Origin: JAVZLH01 sp038883475
GTDB taxonomy: Archaea; Thermoproteota; Bathyarchaeia; Bathyarchaeales; Bathycorpusculaceae
DNA: 64,000 nucleotides
Reading direction: 5' to 3'
Assembly (NCBI GenBank): GCA_038883475.1
Contig: JAVZMA010000007.1
Location: forward strand, 4,128 to 68,127
Below the pieces are notes generated by a model. It was not told where the DNA came from. It searched no databases and saw only the letters and a list, made by a program, of their open reading frames with translations. Made by a program: the position numbers and the translations under genes. Position 1 is the stretch's first letter. Each line of letters begins with the position of its first letter. Shown here in pieces: positions 8,336 through 17,613 of the stretch.

Positions 8336-9367
8336 TTAAAATAACCTAAAGGTTCTGCTTTTAAGTTTGTTCCATAATATGCGGCTCATACTTATTATTA
8401 AAGGGTAAGCGACAATCCACGACAAAGAATAAAGTGGACCATAATAATCATGGAAACGACTGAATTGAACCGAATTGCCTCCAAGGTTCAACCCGATGAT
8501 GGAAAGTGTAACTATTCTTAAAATATTCAAAATATAAGTGATTATCGCACCGATGACAAAGTAAATTACCCTATGACTTAACGGAATGTCGGTTTTTTTC
8601 AAAAAGATTAGGATGACAACCGTATAGACTATGAGGCTATCAATGCCTGAACAAGGCCAGTCTACAATGGCCCTGAACGGGAACCCTTCAGAGGCACGGA
8701 CCTCTAATAAGGGTACATAACCGAACATGGGACTATTCCACATAATTACGTTTGCATTGTAACCCATCCATCCCAGAAAAAGCGCTGCGAGATTGGCAGT
8801 TGTTGGGACAAGAAACTGGAAAAGCGTGAACCTACCATATGGATGCAAATTATCTATGATGTACACCATCCCGATGATTCCGAGAAAGAAAATAGAAATC
8901 GAGTATTCTTGCAAATAGCTTGTCTCATATTCCAGCATTATTATTAAAGCGAATAAAATTGTGAAAACTAAATATTCAATTGAAAGAGGCATCAAATTCA
9001 CAAAAAACGATGGATCAAGAGTGTTCAAGCCAATGTTTGATTTAGAAGATAACTCTATGATTGCTGAATCCAACCAGCATTGAGAAATAATCACGTACAA
9101 TGTCGGAAGCACACAAGCAACAGTAAATAGGATTGTTCTCAACTTGGATTTCGTTTCTTCAGGCTTAAGCTCTTCCCAAACTATTAGTGTTTCTAGGGAC
9201 ATTAACCATATAAAGAAAAGGTAGTAGGTTCTACCCTTCCACGTGAGTTCAAAAGTGTCGGGATGGAAATAATAGAGAATTATGAAGGGCACAATGAACG
9301 AAATGATTGGCGCAATTTTCTTTAGCAATATCCTTTTTTGTCTATTTTTGACGGTCATTGCGTTCAT
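8336..9367 (-). CDS. Archaeosortase/exosortase family membrane protein
   Basis: The 343-residue protein is mostly hydrophobic, with about eight predicted membrane helices. It carries the three catalytic landmarks of the exosortase/archaeosortase family in the right order: a Cys in DWPCSGIDSL, an Arg in NILRIVTLS and a His in SRFHDYYGPLYS. Characterised members (ArtA) cut a C-terminal tripartite signal on surface proteins and attach the protein to lipid. No protein in this window ends in a clear motif-helix-basic sorting tail, so its substrate is elsewhere. It heads the minus-strand side of a divergent pair with the small membrane protein at 9463; a perfect palindrome lies in the promoter at 9395-9410. 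Confidence 0.85.
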   Translation of the reverse strand: MNAMTVKNRQKRILLKKIAPIISFIVPFIILYYFHPDTFELTWKGRTYYLFFIWLMSLETLIVWEELKPEETKSKLRTILFTVACVLPTLYVIISQCWLDSAIIELSSKSNIGLNTLDPSFFVNLMPLSIEYLVFTILFALIIMLEYETSYLQEYSISIFFLGIIGMVYIIDNLHPYGRFTLFQFLVPTTANLAALFLGWMGYNANVIMWNSPMFGYVPLLEVRASEGFPFRAIVDWPCSGIDSLIVYTVVILIFLKKTDIPLSHRVIYFVIGAIITYILNILRIVTLSIIGLNLGGNSVQFSRFHDYYGPLYSLSWIVAYPLIISMSRILWNKLKSRTFRLF

Positions 9368-9394
9368 ATATTTTAGGTTTGTTTATTAAGGTTG

Positions 9395-9410
9395 CCTAAA
9401 TATATTTAGG
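9395..9410. promoter_or_regulatory. Perfect 16-bp palindrome in divergent promoter
   Basis: The sequence CCTAAATATATTTAGG reads the same on both strands and lies 27 bases before the archaeosortase start and 52 bases before the small membrane gene. Its AT core could serve as the TATA box for the archaeosortase gene, and the whole as an operator overlapping it. A related half-site (TATTTTAGG) follows at 9369-9377. No regulator can be named. Confidence 0.45.
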
Positions 9411-9462
9411 AAATTCTTTAATGTGCATGACAGCATACTAGGAACGGCGATGGAGGCTAGAG

Positions 9463-9672
9463 ATGGATCGAGAAGGCTCTATGGGCGATATTCTAGTATT
9501 GGGGTTCGTAATATTCATCGCTGGTTTTCTGGCGGGATTGTTGGCTATTCTCATGATTCCAGTAAGCCCTGACGTAACAAGTTTTGGTGTGATGTATTTC
9601 ATCTTAGGGTTTACAGTGGGAATAATTGTGTTTGCTTTTGTGCGGTTAATTATGAAATCGAAAAGACATTGA
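9463..9672 (+). CDS. Small two-helix membrane protein, unknown function
   Basis: The 69-residue protein consists of a short polar head (MDREGSMGD), two hydrophobic helices (about residues 9-32 and 40-62) joined by a short PVSPDVTS loop, and a basic tail (MKSKRH), predicting both ends inside the cell. A GGAGG ribosome site lies about 8 bases upstream. I recognise no family. It is divergent from the archaeosortase gene, sharing its promoter region, and converges on the large membrane protein with a three-base gap. A link to surface-protein processing is possible only by context. Confidence 0.6.
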   Translation: MDREGSMGDILVLGFVIFIAGFLAGLLAILMIPVSPDVTSFGVMYFILGFTVGIIVFAFVRLIMKSKRH

Positions 9673-9675
9673 ATT

Positions 9676-12177
9676 TTATGGCGTCGAAACTATTTTGACA
9701 TTATCAATGTACGCCACATTCTTAACGCCGTCCAAGTCGTAATTTACCATTTCTAAAATGAATGTGCTGGGAAGAGTGGAGTTGTACCATTGACGCCACA
9801 GAGAGCTTAAACTTTTACTACCATTGAATTCAAAGAATCCCTCTCTTCCAGATAACGAGACAGCGTGGGCGTAGTTCTCGTAAACTCCCCCAGGAGTTGT
9901 GATAATAATGGACTGGTTGCGGAAGACATTTGAGATGATGAAGGCAAAGGTGTCTTTGCCATTAAAGCCTTCAGTCGCGTTTAAGTAGAAAGAAAATGAG
10001 ATGTCTGAATTGTTTTGCACGAACATCTTCCGTGTAACGCAATACACGTATCGCATATCCTCAACTGTATAAACGGCTTCTGCCGTAATTTTCAAAGCCT
10101 CTGAACCTTGTCTTGAACTGTTTGCTATTGTAGCGTTTCCAGCACCATTTCCATAGTAGCATGCTTGCCATCCAAACTCATCCCAGCGTTCATGTGCAAA
10201 GTCGTCGAAGAACACCACATGCGGATTCGAGTAGTTGAACGTGAATAAGTAGGCGGTGCTAAAGTTTTTCACCAAGTTGAAATTGGGGTTTCCCAGAAAA
10301 AGGAGGGCATCTAACTTTCGCTGTTCAAACCACCAATAAGCCGCGTTGGAACCGACAAACACGTGGGAAATGTTCAGTTTCTGCATCAGTCCGTAAACAG
10401 TTTGGTTTAACACACAATCAAGCATCATGTCTGTCAAATTCTGATAAGAACGACTAAACGCTGTTGCCGTGTACGGATAAACAATTTTATGATGAGAGAT
10501 AACGGGAATAAATAGGCCTGACTCGTAGGGGCTAACCAAAATTACAGCGTTGGAGGACACGTTTTCTTCCATCCAAATCATCAGCTTAAATTCATCCTCC
10601 GTGGTAACAGCAAACATTCGATAAGTATCCAACATAACCTGAGGGTCTCTTAAAAATCTATAATAAAGAAAAGGCGTGTTCAACAGCAATAAGACAAGCC
10701 CCGCTACAAGCATATTTCGAGGAATTTTCTTTGAAAAAAGAACATAAACCCGTTCAGACTTGAGACCATAAAAGAAATTTTTTAGTTTTGCATATAGCAC
10801 TGCTAAGAGAATATTTAATGAAATTGCTATAATTATTCCTTGGTGTCCCCAAGAGATTACCTCTAAATCGCTTGGAAGAAAGAAAGAAATAGCGGAGAGT
10901 AATGCAGCGGAAAAGAAAAGATTTAGAGCAAAAGCGATAGTTGATTTCACATCATCGTAATTCTTTGTCTTCCATAACCAAAAGGCGAGACCTCCAAGCA
11001 TAAAAAGCGTCAAGAAGCGAAGTAAATAGTGAGGGGACAAGTTTCCAAAAGCCCACTCTAAAGCTTGGGTAATGGTAAACGGCAACCTCGTTGTTTGATA
11101 ACCCAAAAAATCTTCTGGAAGACCAATATTGTGACCTGGATAAGGATAGAAGATAAAGAACCTGTAAAAAACTGGACTTAAAACCAGCACCGCAGCAGCA
11201 ACAATAACGAAAAACTCGTATAGCTTTCTATATCCAAAAGCCCTCTCGCGAAGAAGCCAATAAACGCATATGATAAAAGCCATTAAAGCTAAAGTTTGGA
11301 TGTAAGAAACTATGAGTGATCCATTATAGCCGAAAAGTAATCCTATAACAACGAGTTCAGCAAAATCATTTTTCTCTCTACGGATGAGGGAGAAAAATAA
11401 ACCGAGGTTGACGAGAAACAATGGAAAACCTACAAGAAATGGGTTGCTTCCCCAAACTATGTAAAGTGGCCAACTTGAAACAAACGTGAATATAAAACTT
11501 AAAAATAGGGCGTATGTTCTGCCAGAACTTAGTTTTTTCCCTAAGAAGTAGGCGCCGAAAACTGAAAGTGCCTTAAATAAAAGCGTTACATAAAAAATAG
11601 ATTTGGGAACCATTAGGTTCAGCATTTGAGTGGCATAAGCAAAAATGACATGAGATGCGGCTGGATAAACTATGCCTTCTGGTAAATATGGCTGCAACGT
11701 CATCGGAATTTGTCCGTTTTCTAGTATGACTTGAACTTTTAGGGCGTGAATAGACTCATCGAAAATTCCACCGAACACTAGTCCAGATAAGGCGCCGGTG
11801 TTGAAGAGCAAAAGAAAGAGAAACATGCCGAAAACAAGAAGGCAATCTACAACTTTCACGTCATTTTTTGAAAACAAAGCTTTGACGCGATTAAAATCTC
11901 GGTACTTGCGGAGAGAGCCAAAATGGGCAAACAATGAAGCTAAAAAACAAAGCACCGTAAGACAAAGAACGATGAAGAAGTTGAAAAGGTGAAAAGGTAA
12001 AACAGCCAAGACATACAGAACCAAACCGCCAAGGTATATGTCAAGAATTAATGCTTGTATAAAATCCAGATCTGAAAACGTTTCGAGGCGTTTTAGCAGA
12101 AAAAATCGCAGAGGTTCACCCAACATTGCCAGGAGAAACATCAGCAGCAACATCTGAAGCGTAGGCAACAGCATCAT
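9676..12177 (-). CDS. Large multi-pass membrane protein with C-terminal extracellular beta domain
   Basis: About 833 residues. The first 520 or so hold a dozen or more hydrophobic helices with the look of GT-C type glycosyltransferases or oligosaccharyltransferase-like proteins (a DESIHALK loop after an early helix, and PYLPEGIVYPAASHVIFAY). Next comes a soluble alpha/beta part (about 530-640) and a C-terminal beta-rich domain (about 650-833, opening with FFDDFAHERWDEFGW) that resembles carbohydrate-binding jelly rolls. Many Asn-X-Ser/Thr sequons suggest the tail lies outside the cell. The ATG at 12177 is chosen because GAGGT lies five bases before it; the longer frame to 12234 has no such site. 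Catalytic identity is not established. It lies beside three glycosyltransferase genes. Confidence 0.6.
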   Translation of the reverse strand: MMLLPTLQMLLLMFLLAMLGEPLRFFLLKRLETFSDLDFIQALILDIYLGGLVLYVLAVLPFHLFNFFIVLCLTVLCFLASLFAHFGSLRKYRDFNRVKALFSKNDVKVVDCLLVFGMFLFLLLFNTGALSGLVFGGIFDESIHALKVQVILENGQIPMTLQPYLPEGIVYPAASHVIFAYATQMLNLMVPKSIFYVTLLFKALSVFGAYFLGKKLSSGRTYALFLSFIFTFVSSWPLYIVWGSNPFLVGFPLFLVNLGLFFSLIRREKNDFAELVVIGLLFGYNGSLIVSYIQTLALMAFIICVYWLLRERAFGYRKLYEFFVIVAAAVLVLSPVFYRFFIFYPYPGHNIGLPEDFLGYQTTRLPFTITQALEWAFGNLSPHYLLRFLTLFMLGGLAFWLWKTKNYDDVKSTIAFALNLFFSAALLSAISFFLPSDLEVISWGHQGIIIAISLNILLAVLYAKLKNFFYGLKSERVYVLFSKKIPRNMLVAGLVLLLLNTPFLYYRFLRDPQVMLDTYRMFAVTTEDEFKLMIWMEENVSSNAVILVSPYESGLFIPVISHHKIVYPYTATAFSRSYQNLTDMMLDCVLNQTVYGLMQKLNISHVFVGSNAAYWWFEQRKLDALLFLGNPNFNLVKNFSTAYLFTFNYSNPHVVFFDDFAHERWDEFGWQACYYGNGAGNATIANSSRQGSEALKITAEAVYTVEDMRYVYCVTRKMFVQNNSDISFSFYLNATEGFNGKDTFAFIISNVFRNQSIIITTPGGVYENYAHAVSLSGREGFFEFNGSKSLSSLWRQWYNSTLPSTFILEMVNYDLDGVKNVAYIDNVKIVSTP

Positions 12178-12283
12178 TGTTACCTCATAATCTAACCTCA
12201 ACGATGTTCTTAAAAGGTTTACCACTCCGCACATAAAACTTTAATCGCCAACAAAAACCTATTAAAGAACAAGGTCCGCATCG

Positions 12284-13537
12284 ATGGCAATGATGAAAAT
12301 ATTGGCTTTTGTCGAATATTTCCCGCCGAAAATGGGAAGCGACAGAAGAATCTTTGAACTTATGAAAAGATTAGCACCCAAGCATGACGTTCACTTTATA
12401 GTTTTTCCGCCAATTCGAATATTAATGGGCAAAACGGAAAACGTCACGAAAAGGGAGCATTCACCGCAGAAAAGCACTTTAATAGCGAATGAAGGAATCA
12501 ATGGGCATCTGCTAGGGATACCCTCCTTCATAGCAGCAATTTGGCGCTCATCAATTTTAATGGCATATGTCCTAACAGCGCCGTTGCTTCTAATGAAGAC
12601 ATTAAAGACCATGGCAGAAACAAAGCCAGACGTCATCGTTTTGAATTATCCAAGTCCATACACAGGTTTGCTAGGATTCGTTTCAGGGAAACTTTGGAGA
12701 AAACCAATTGTGCTGGATTTCAGCGATCTTATAGCTCAATACACTGCGAACTTGCTTGATTTAAAAAAGGACTGTTTTAAAGCCAAAATGCTAGTTCACA
12801 TACAAAACTACATTGCGATGCGCTCCAAAAGATTGGTTGCTCCTACATTATTCATCAAGAAGTATGCAATGTCCCACGGAATTCCAGCGGAAAAAGTAGC
12901 GTTAATCCCAAACGGTGTAGACACGGAAAACTTTGATCCGCGAAAGTATGACGGCAGCACAATCAAAAAGAAAATGGGATTGCATGAGAAGAAAATATGC
13001 CTCTATTGTGGACGGTTAGATTCATGGGCTGGCATAAACATAATGTCAAAACTATGCGACATAGCCGATGATAAGGGTGTAAACGTAAAGTTCGTCTTGG
13101 TAGGAAGTGGAGAGGAGAAAATCGCTTTAAAAGAAAATGTGATTTTATGTGGTGAACTTCCCTACAAAGAAGTGCCCCGTATCCTCTCCGCAGCCGACGT
13201 AGTGCTTATCCCATTCCCAAACAACGAAGTTTCTCACGCCGCGAGTCCCCTAAAGCTTTTTGAGGGGATGGCTATGCAAAAACCAGTTATTGCAAGCAGA
13301 GTGAAGGGAATCGAAGAAGTGGTTTCAGACGGAGAAAATGGTTTTCTCGCCGACCCAGAAAATGTTGAAGAGTGGCTTACAAAACTAGAAAGCGTACTGC
13401 AGTCTTGGCAGGATGCAATGCGCGTGGGGCAGAATGCGAGACGAACCGTTAAAGAACGGTTCGACTGGGGTCTTATAGCAAAACAATTTGAGAAAGTCTT
13501 AACTATAGCTATTGCCGAGCATCATAAGCCCTATTGA
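12284..13537 (+). CDS. Glycosyltransferase family 4
   Basis: The 417-residue protein has the GT-B architecture of family 4 retaining transferases. The N-terminal acceptor domain opens with KILAFVEYFPPKMGSDRR. The C-terminal nucleotide-sugar domain includes IPNGVDTENFDP (about 208), YCGRLDSWAG, and the donor-binding stretch SPLKLFEGMAMQKPVIAS followed by GIEEVVSDGENGFL. The sugar and acceptor are unknown; surface polysaccharide or N-glycan assembly is likely from the neighbourhood. Three ATG codons lie at the start (12284, 12290, 12293) and cannot be separated. The next gene follows 12 bases after the stop, in the same operon. Confidence 0.88.
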   Translation: MAMMKILAFVEYFPPKMGSDRRIFELMKRLAPKHDVHFIVFPPIRILMGKTENVTKREHSPQKSTLIANEGINGHLLGIPSFIAAIWRSSILMAYVLTAPLLLMKTLKTMAETKPDVIVLNYPSPYTGLLGFVSGKLWRKPIVLDFSDLIAQYTANLLDLKKDCFKAKMLVHIQNYIAMRSKRLVAPTLFIKKYAMSHGIPAEKVALIPNGVDTENFDPRKYDGSTIKKKMGLHEKKICLYCGRLDSWAGINIMSKLCDIADDKGVNVKFVLVGSGEEKIALKENVILCGELPYKEVPRILSAADVVLIPFPNNEVSHAASPLKLFEGMAMQKPVIASRVKGIEEVVSDGENGFLADPENVEEWLTKLESVLQSWQDAMRVGQNARRTVKERFDWGLIAKQFEKVLTIAIAEHHKPY

Positions 13538-13549
13538 TGTGGTAAACAA

Positions 13550-14722
13550 ATGCGTATAACCCAAGTAACTCCACGCTTTCCCCCAGCCATAGGAGGAGTG
13601 GAAGAACATGTGTATAGAGTCTCTGTTGAACTTGCAAGAAGAGGGCACAGAGTAACTGTTATCACATCAAACGAGGTTAACCACAAAACTTGCCCAACAA
13701 AAGAGGAAAAAGAGAACGGCGTGGAGATTCACCGTTTTCCATTATTCATGCCCAAAGTATTTAGAGAATACTGGCTCATCCCAGACATTCTAAAAAGTTT
13801 ACCCCATCTTAAAGCTGACGTGGTTCATGTTCATGGATACAGATGTTTAAGCTCGTGCGCCGCAATTTATTTGGCTCATTTTGAAGGCGTCCCTGTGATT
13901 TTCACACCTCACGGAATTTATCCTCCACATTCACTCGCCAACGCTTTCTTAAAAACGGTTTTCGATTCAACTTTAGGGCGTTTTATGCTGAAGTTTTCCG
14001 ACAAAATAATAGCCTTAACGGAACATAATAAAAAATTGCTTTTGCATATTGGCGCATCAAAAGAAAAGATAAGTATTGTGCCGAACGGCGTAAATTTAGA
14101 AGATTTCGCAAGCATTGAGCAAAAAGACAAACAAAAAGTAATGGAAGAGTTAAACGCCAACGGTCCAACGTTACTGTATGTGGGAAGAATTGACTGGAAT
14201 AAGCGAATAGAGAAAGTAGTGGAAGCCATGCCGCTTATTCTTAAAAAGTTTTCTTCAGCAAAATTTGTCGTTGTAGGACCGGATTATGCAAATTATGCAA
14301 ATAAACTGAGGCAGTTTGGCGAAAAACTGGGAATAGAACATGCTCTAGTAATAAAAGGAGGCGTTACAAGGAAAAAACTGCTGGCTTTATATTCGATAGC
14401 TGATGTCTTTCTCATGCCATCATCCTATGAGGGATTCGGCATAAGTATTCTCGAAGCAATGGGCAGCAAAATCCCTGTTGTCGCATCGTCAAGTGGGGGT
14501 CCCGGCGACATTTTGACGCACGGAGTTAACGCATGGCTATTAAAGGAGGCAAGTGCCATTGAAATTTCTGAAGCAGTTAACTTAATTTTGACCGATAAAA
14601 AACTGCGGGAAAACATCGTTCAAAATGCCTTTGAACTCGTTGAAAAGAGTTATACATGGGAAAATGTCGTTGACAAGTTAGAACTCGTCTATAAGCAAGC
14701 AATTAAAAATAGGAAACGCTAG
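13550..14722 (+). CDS. Glycosyltransferase family 4
   Basis: The 390-residue protein is a second GT-B enzyme. It opens with a typical acceptor-domain start (MRITQVTPRFPPAIGGVEEH) and has HVHGYR and FTPHGIY in the first half. The donor domain shows IVPNGVNLEDF and YVGRIDWNKR, and the signature E-X7-E motif of family 4 is clear in SSYEGFGISILEAMGSK. It is the downstream member of a two-gene plus-strand operon. It converges on the GT2 gene, whose stop is about 20 bases away. The sugar specificity is not deducible from sequence. Confidence 0.9.
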   Translation: MRITQVTPRFPPAIGGVEEHVYRVSVELARRGHRVTVITSNEVNHKTCPTKEEKENGVEIHRFPLFMPKVFREYWLIPDILKSLPHLKADVVHVHGYRCLSSCAAIYLAHFEGVPVIFTPHGIYPPHSLANAFLKTVFDSTLGRFMLKFSDKIIALTEHNKKLLLHIGASKEKISIVPNGVNLEDFASIEQKDKQKVMEELNANGPTLLYVGRIDWNKRIEKVVEAMPLILKKFSSAKFVVVGPDYANYANKLRQFGEKLGIEHALVIKGGVTRKKLLALYSIADVFLMPSSYEGFGISILEAMGSKIPVVASSSGGPGDILTHGVNAWLLKEASAIEISEAVNLILTDKKLRENIVQNAFELVEKSYTWENVVDKLELVYKQAIKNRKR

Positions 14723-14744
14723 AACATTGGAAAGGTTTTCTCTT

Positions 14745-15572
14745 CTACGCTGTTCGTCTGTAAAACACGAGTGACTTGAGTATATGGGATAGAAAAGCTA
14801 TAATTTCGCTCGGCGTCAATTTTGATTTTCCCTTTTTTCTATTAGCAAATTTTATTGGAACTTCTTTTATTTTGAAACCTCGTAGGTGAGATTGCCTTAT
14901 TGTCTCAATTTGTATTTCGTAGGTTTGGCTGTGTAAATCTCCTAAAATGGTTTTTACGAGCTTCGCTGAATAGCATCGCATACCACCAGTATAATCGCGA
15001 ATTGGAGCCCCTATAACTATGGAAGCAATAAGGTTAGCCACTTTACTTATTGCAAGGCGTATGGCGCTCCAGTCAGAAACGCTTCCTCCTTTACTGTACC
15101 TGCTTCCTATGACAAGCTCGTTTCCCCCTTTTGCGACTGCTATGAGGCGTGGTAAGTCTTTTGGATTATGAGAATAATCAGCATCCATCGTGACTATGTA
15201 CTTTGGCGGATTTTTCAAAGACAAGAATATCTTGAAGCCATCTGTTATCGCTGTTCCAAGCCCAAGCTTTCTTGATCTTACGAAAAGCATGATGTTATTA
15301 TACCTTTTTTGCAGTTTTCTGACTATTTCTGCCGTTTTGTCAGGGCTAGAGTCATCTATGACAAGTATGGAAATGTTAAGGTTCAAGTCTTCAATTTCAC
15401 TGATGATCCTCTCTATGTTGGCTGCTTCACAATACGTGGGGAGAATTAAGCCAACTTCCGATTTATTTTCTAAATTTCCTTCGACAAAATCATTTATGTT
15501 TTCTTTAGAGCCCAAGCCTCCATGTTGCTTTTCAACTATAACTGGAAACTGATGGGAGACTTGAGTGTTCAT
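14745..15572 (-). CDS. Glycosyltransferase family 2, dolichyl-phosphate mannose synthase-like
   Basis: The 275-residue protein has a GT-A fold of the polyprenol-phosphate sugar synthase type. Landmarks are LILPTYCEAANIERI (about 42-56), VIDDSSPDKTAEI, the metal-binding MDADYSHNP, and RYSKGGSV with DYTGGMRCY further on. It has no C-terminal membrane helices, so it resembles the soluble DPM1 form. Such enzymes load mannose or glucose onto the lipid carrier used for archaeal N-glycosylation. About 38 extra residues precede the conserved domain; an internal start cannot be excluded. It stands beside the two GT4 genes on the opposite strand. Confidence 0.85.
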   Translation of the reverse strand: MNTQVSHQFPVIVEKQHGGLGSKENINDFVEGNLENKSEVGLILPTYCEAANIERIISEIEDLNLNISILVIDDSSPDKTAEIVRKLQKRYNNIMLFVRSRKLGLGTAITDGFKIFLSLKNPPKYIVTMDADYSHNPKDLPRLIAVAKGGNELVIGSRYSKGGSVSDWSAIRLAISKVANLIASIVIGAPIRDYTGGMRCYSAKLVKTILGDLHSQTYEIQIETIRQSHLRGFKIKEVPIKFANRKKGKSKLTPSEIIAFLSHILKSLVFYRRTA

Positions 15573-15656
15573 TGAAGTGTTTCCACCTAAATAGCTCTGA
15601 TTAATTTAGCATTAACTATATAAAGCCTATTGTAGGGTGGGATTATGTTTTGTTTA

Positions 15657-16709
15657 CTAAAATATCTTTGAACTTAATCTCTTCTTGTAATAACTCAGCG
15701 GGTGACGTATTTTTTGGCATAATGTGTCTGGATTTGTACAGATTCCGTGGGTTTTAAGCGTGTCGCATCTTGGCGGGGTGTAGCGTGTTCTTGAACCTCT
15801 TTCTCCCGCTATGTGTTCTACTTGGTAGCGGGTCATACGTTCATTGAAGTCGGAAAAATTTTTGAATAGTTCAATGACGTTTTCTGTTGGCATTCCTATG
15901 TTTATGAGGAAGGATGTTAGGGTGAATCTTCCTATGTGGGAAAGGTGGTGTCCAGATGAAATTGATTGGTGAAGCGTTTTTATGCATGGTGGAAAAGCTT
16001 CTCGCCGTACTGTTTTTGGAATAGGTTCGATTTCCGTTTGGCTTAGTTTTTCCGCTGATAGTTTGTTAATTTTCTCTGCGGCTTCGGTCATTTTCGGTGG
16101 AAGCTTTGGAAGTTCCTTTATTTCCATCCGTTTTTCGACGTATCTACGGATTTCTTCGCTTAGTATTCTTGCGGTTTCGTTTCGTGTTAGGTAAACGTTT
16201 CCTTTTGATAGGAATCTGTTGACGAGTTTCCATTTTTTCTCTCGTAAATTTGTTACGTTTTTTAGATAGTTGGTGAAGTGAAGTTTAAATTCGTAGGGTA
16301 TTCCTGCTTCATTGTTTACGGCGAGTTTCCATCCGAAGTTCCGGGCTATTGCCAAAATTCTTTCAGAGTTTTCTCCTTTTAGGTCTTCGTATGACTGTTT
16401 TGCTTCTGCTAGGGCGTATCTTTTTTTGACGCGGGGGTTTTCTGTTGCTATGGCTAATATTACTGCGGTTGGGAAGGACAGGATTTCAATGTCTTCTTCG
16501 CGCAGCTTTCTACTTACAATAGTGTATAATATTGCTTCTTCGATTCTTTCTTCGGCGCGTTCAAGGATTTTGGCGAAGTCGGGACTTGTTAGGTCTTCAA
16601 TTTTAAAATCTAGTTTTCTTACGTATTCTGCTGTTTCTTTTAGGAAGGGGTATTTTGCCATGTCATTTTTTGTGAACTTGACTGTTGCAAGTTGCATTTT
16701 TGTTTTCAC
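15657..16709 (-). CDS. priL: DNA primase large subunit PriL
   Basis: The 350-residue protein is the regulatory primase subunit. Its C-terminal domain keeps the four cysteines that hold the [4Fe-4S] cluster: C242 in FPPCIKTLH, C315 in PPRCDTLKTHG, C324 and C331. The N-terminal helical domain begins around KYPFLKETAEYV. The first possible start is GTG at 16709, directly after the PCNA stop; an in-frame ATG at 16697 would shorten it by four residues. It is co-transcribed with PCNA, a common archaeal pairing. The catalytic subunit gene is about 7 kb away, separated by the surface-glycan island. Confidence 0.93.
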   Translation of the reverse strand: MKTKMQLATVKFTKNDMAKYPFLKETAEYVRKLDFKIEDLTSPDFAKILERAEERIEEAILYTIVSRKLREEDIEILSFPTAVILAIATENPRVKKRYALAEAKQSYEDLKGENSERILAIARNFGWKLAVNNEAGIPYEFKLHFTNYLKNVTNLREKKWKLVNRFLSKGNVYLTRNETARILSEEIRRYVEKRMEIKELPKLPPKMTEAAEKINKLSAEKLSQTEIEPIPKTVRREAFPPCIKTLHQSISSGHHLSHIGRFTLTSFLINIGMPTENVIELFKNFSDFNERMTRYQVEHIAGERGSRTRYTPPRCDTLKTHGICTNPDTLCQKIRHPLSYYKKRLSSKIF

Positions 16710-16710
16710 G

Positions 16711-17466
16711 TTATTCTGTCTCTATCCTCGGCGCCAAGTAAAATGTGAGTTTTCCTTCTTTTGCTTGTTGGAAATCTATTTTTGTAGGCATGTCTGTTGA
16801 AAATTCCAATGTTGCTATGTCGGCGGTTGCGGATGCCGCCTTTACGATTTCTGCTAGATAGCTTAGGCTGAATGTTGCTTTGGATGGTTCTTTGGCTTCT
16901 AAATCTAGCAATGCGTCGCTTCCTTTTTGGAGGGATATTGTTGCGCCCATGAGGTCGCCAGCTGCGTTGAAAACCAGTTTTTCGTTGTCAGCTTCGATTC
17001 TGACGTGGTCGCTTACTAGTTGGGCGTCTTCTATTGCGCGTGTTAAGCCTTCTGTTGTTACTTTTGCTTTGACGTTGAAGGGTATTTTTGGTGTGGGCAC
17101 CTCTTCTTCAGAGGCTTCAAGGGTTGGCATTGTGAAGTTCCGCGCATATTTTCCTGTTATTTTCACTTGTAATCTTCCAGTTTTCTCGTCGAGGGAAAGC
17201 TCCACAACTTCATCTTTGCCTGCTCTCCTAAGCAGTTTCAATAACTCACTTATGTTTATGCACATTTTTGTCGGTTCTGTGCATTCGTATTCATCAAAAA
17301 CTGTTTTGGGCCACTCGAAGTCCACCATGGCAACGCGGGATGGGTCCATGGCGCGGAGTTTTATGCCTTCCTGGTCTATTTTGAATGTGGCTTCGTCTAC
17401 TAGGATGGAGATTGCTGTCGCCATGTCTCTTAGCAGTTTGGCGTCTGCGACTTTAAGTCTAAACAT
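16711..17466 (-). CDS. pcn: DNA polymerase sliding clamp PCNA
   Basis: The 251-residue protein has the two-domain clamp fold and typical length. It begins MFRLKVADAKLLRDM, has the IKLRAMDPSRVAMVDFEW segment of domain one (about residues 35-52), an acidic interdomain region around EASEEEVPTPKIPF, and the C-terminal LTFYLAPRIE that binds partner PIP boxes. It tethers DNA polymerase and other factors to DNA. Its stop is one base from the priL start, so the genes form an operon. Only one PCNA gene is seen in this window, so the clamp could be a homotrimer. Confidence 0.96.
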   Translation of the reverse strand: MFRLKVADAKLLRDMATAISILVDEATFKIDQEGIKLRAMDPSRVAMVDFEWPKTVFDEYECTEPTKMCINISELLKLLRRAGKDEVVELSLDEKTGRLQVKITGKYARNFTMPTLEASEEEVPTPKIPFNVKAKVTTEGLTRAIEDAQLVSDHVRIEADNEKLVFNAAGDLMGATISLQKGSDALLDLEAKEPSKATFSLSYLAEIVKAASATADIATLEFSTDMPTKIDFQQAKEGKLTFYLAPRIETE

Positions 17467-17613
17467 TTTAGTTTACACCTTTCTACTGAGTATGTTTTGG
17501 GTGCTATAAAAATTTGCATGTTAACAAATTTTCTTGAGGCTCAGAAGCTGCAAATTTAGGCTTTTTGGGGGCTTAAAAGGAGGATACATTAAAGTAAAAA
17601 GGGGGTGAGGTTG

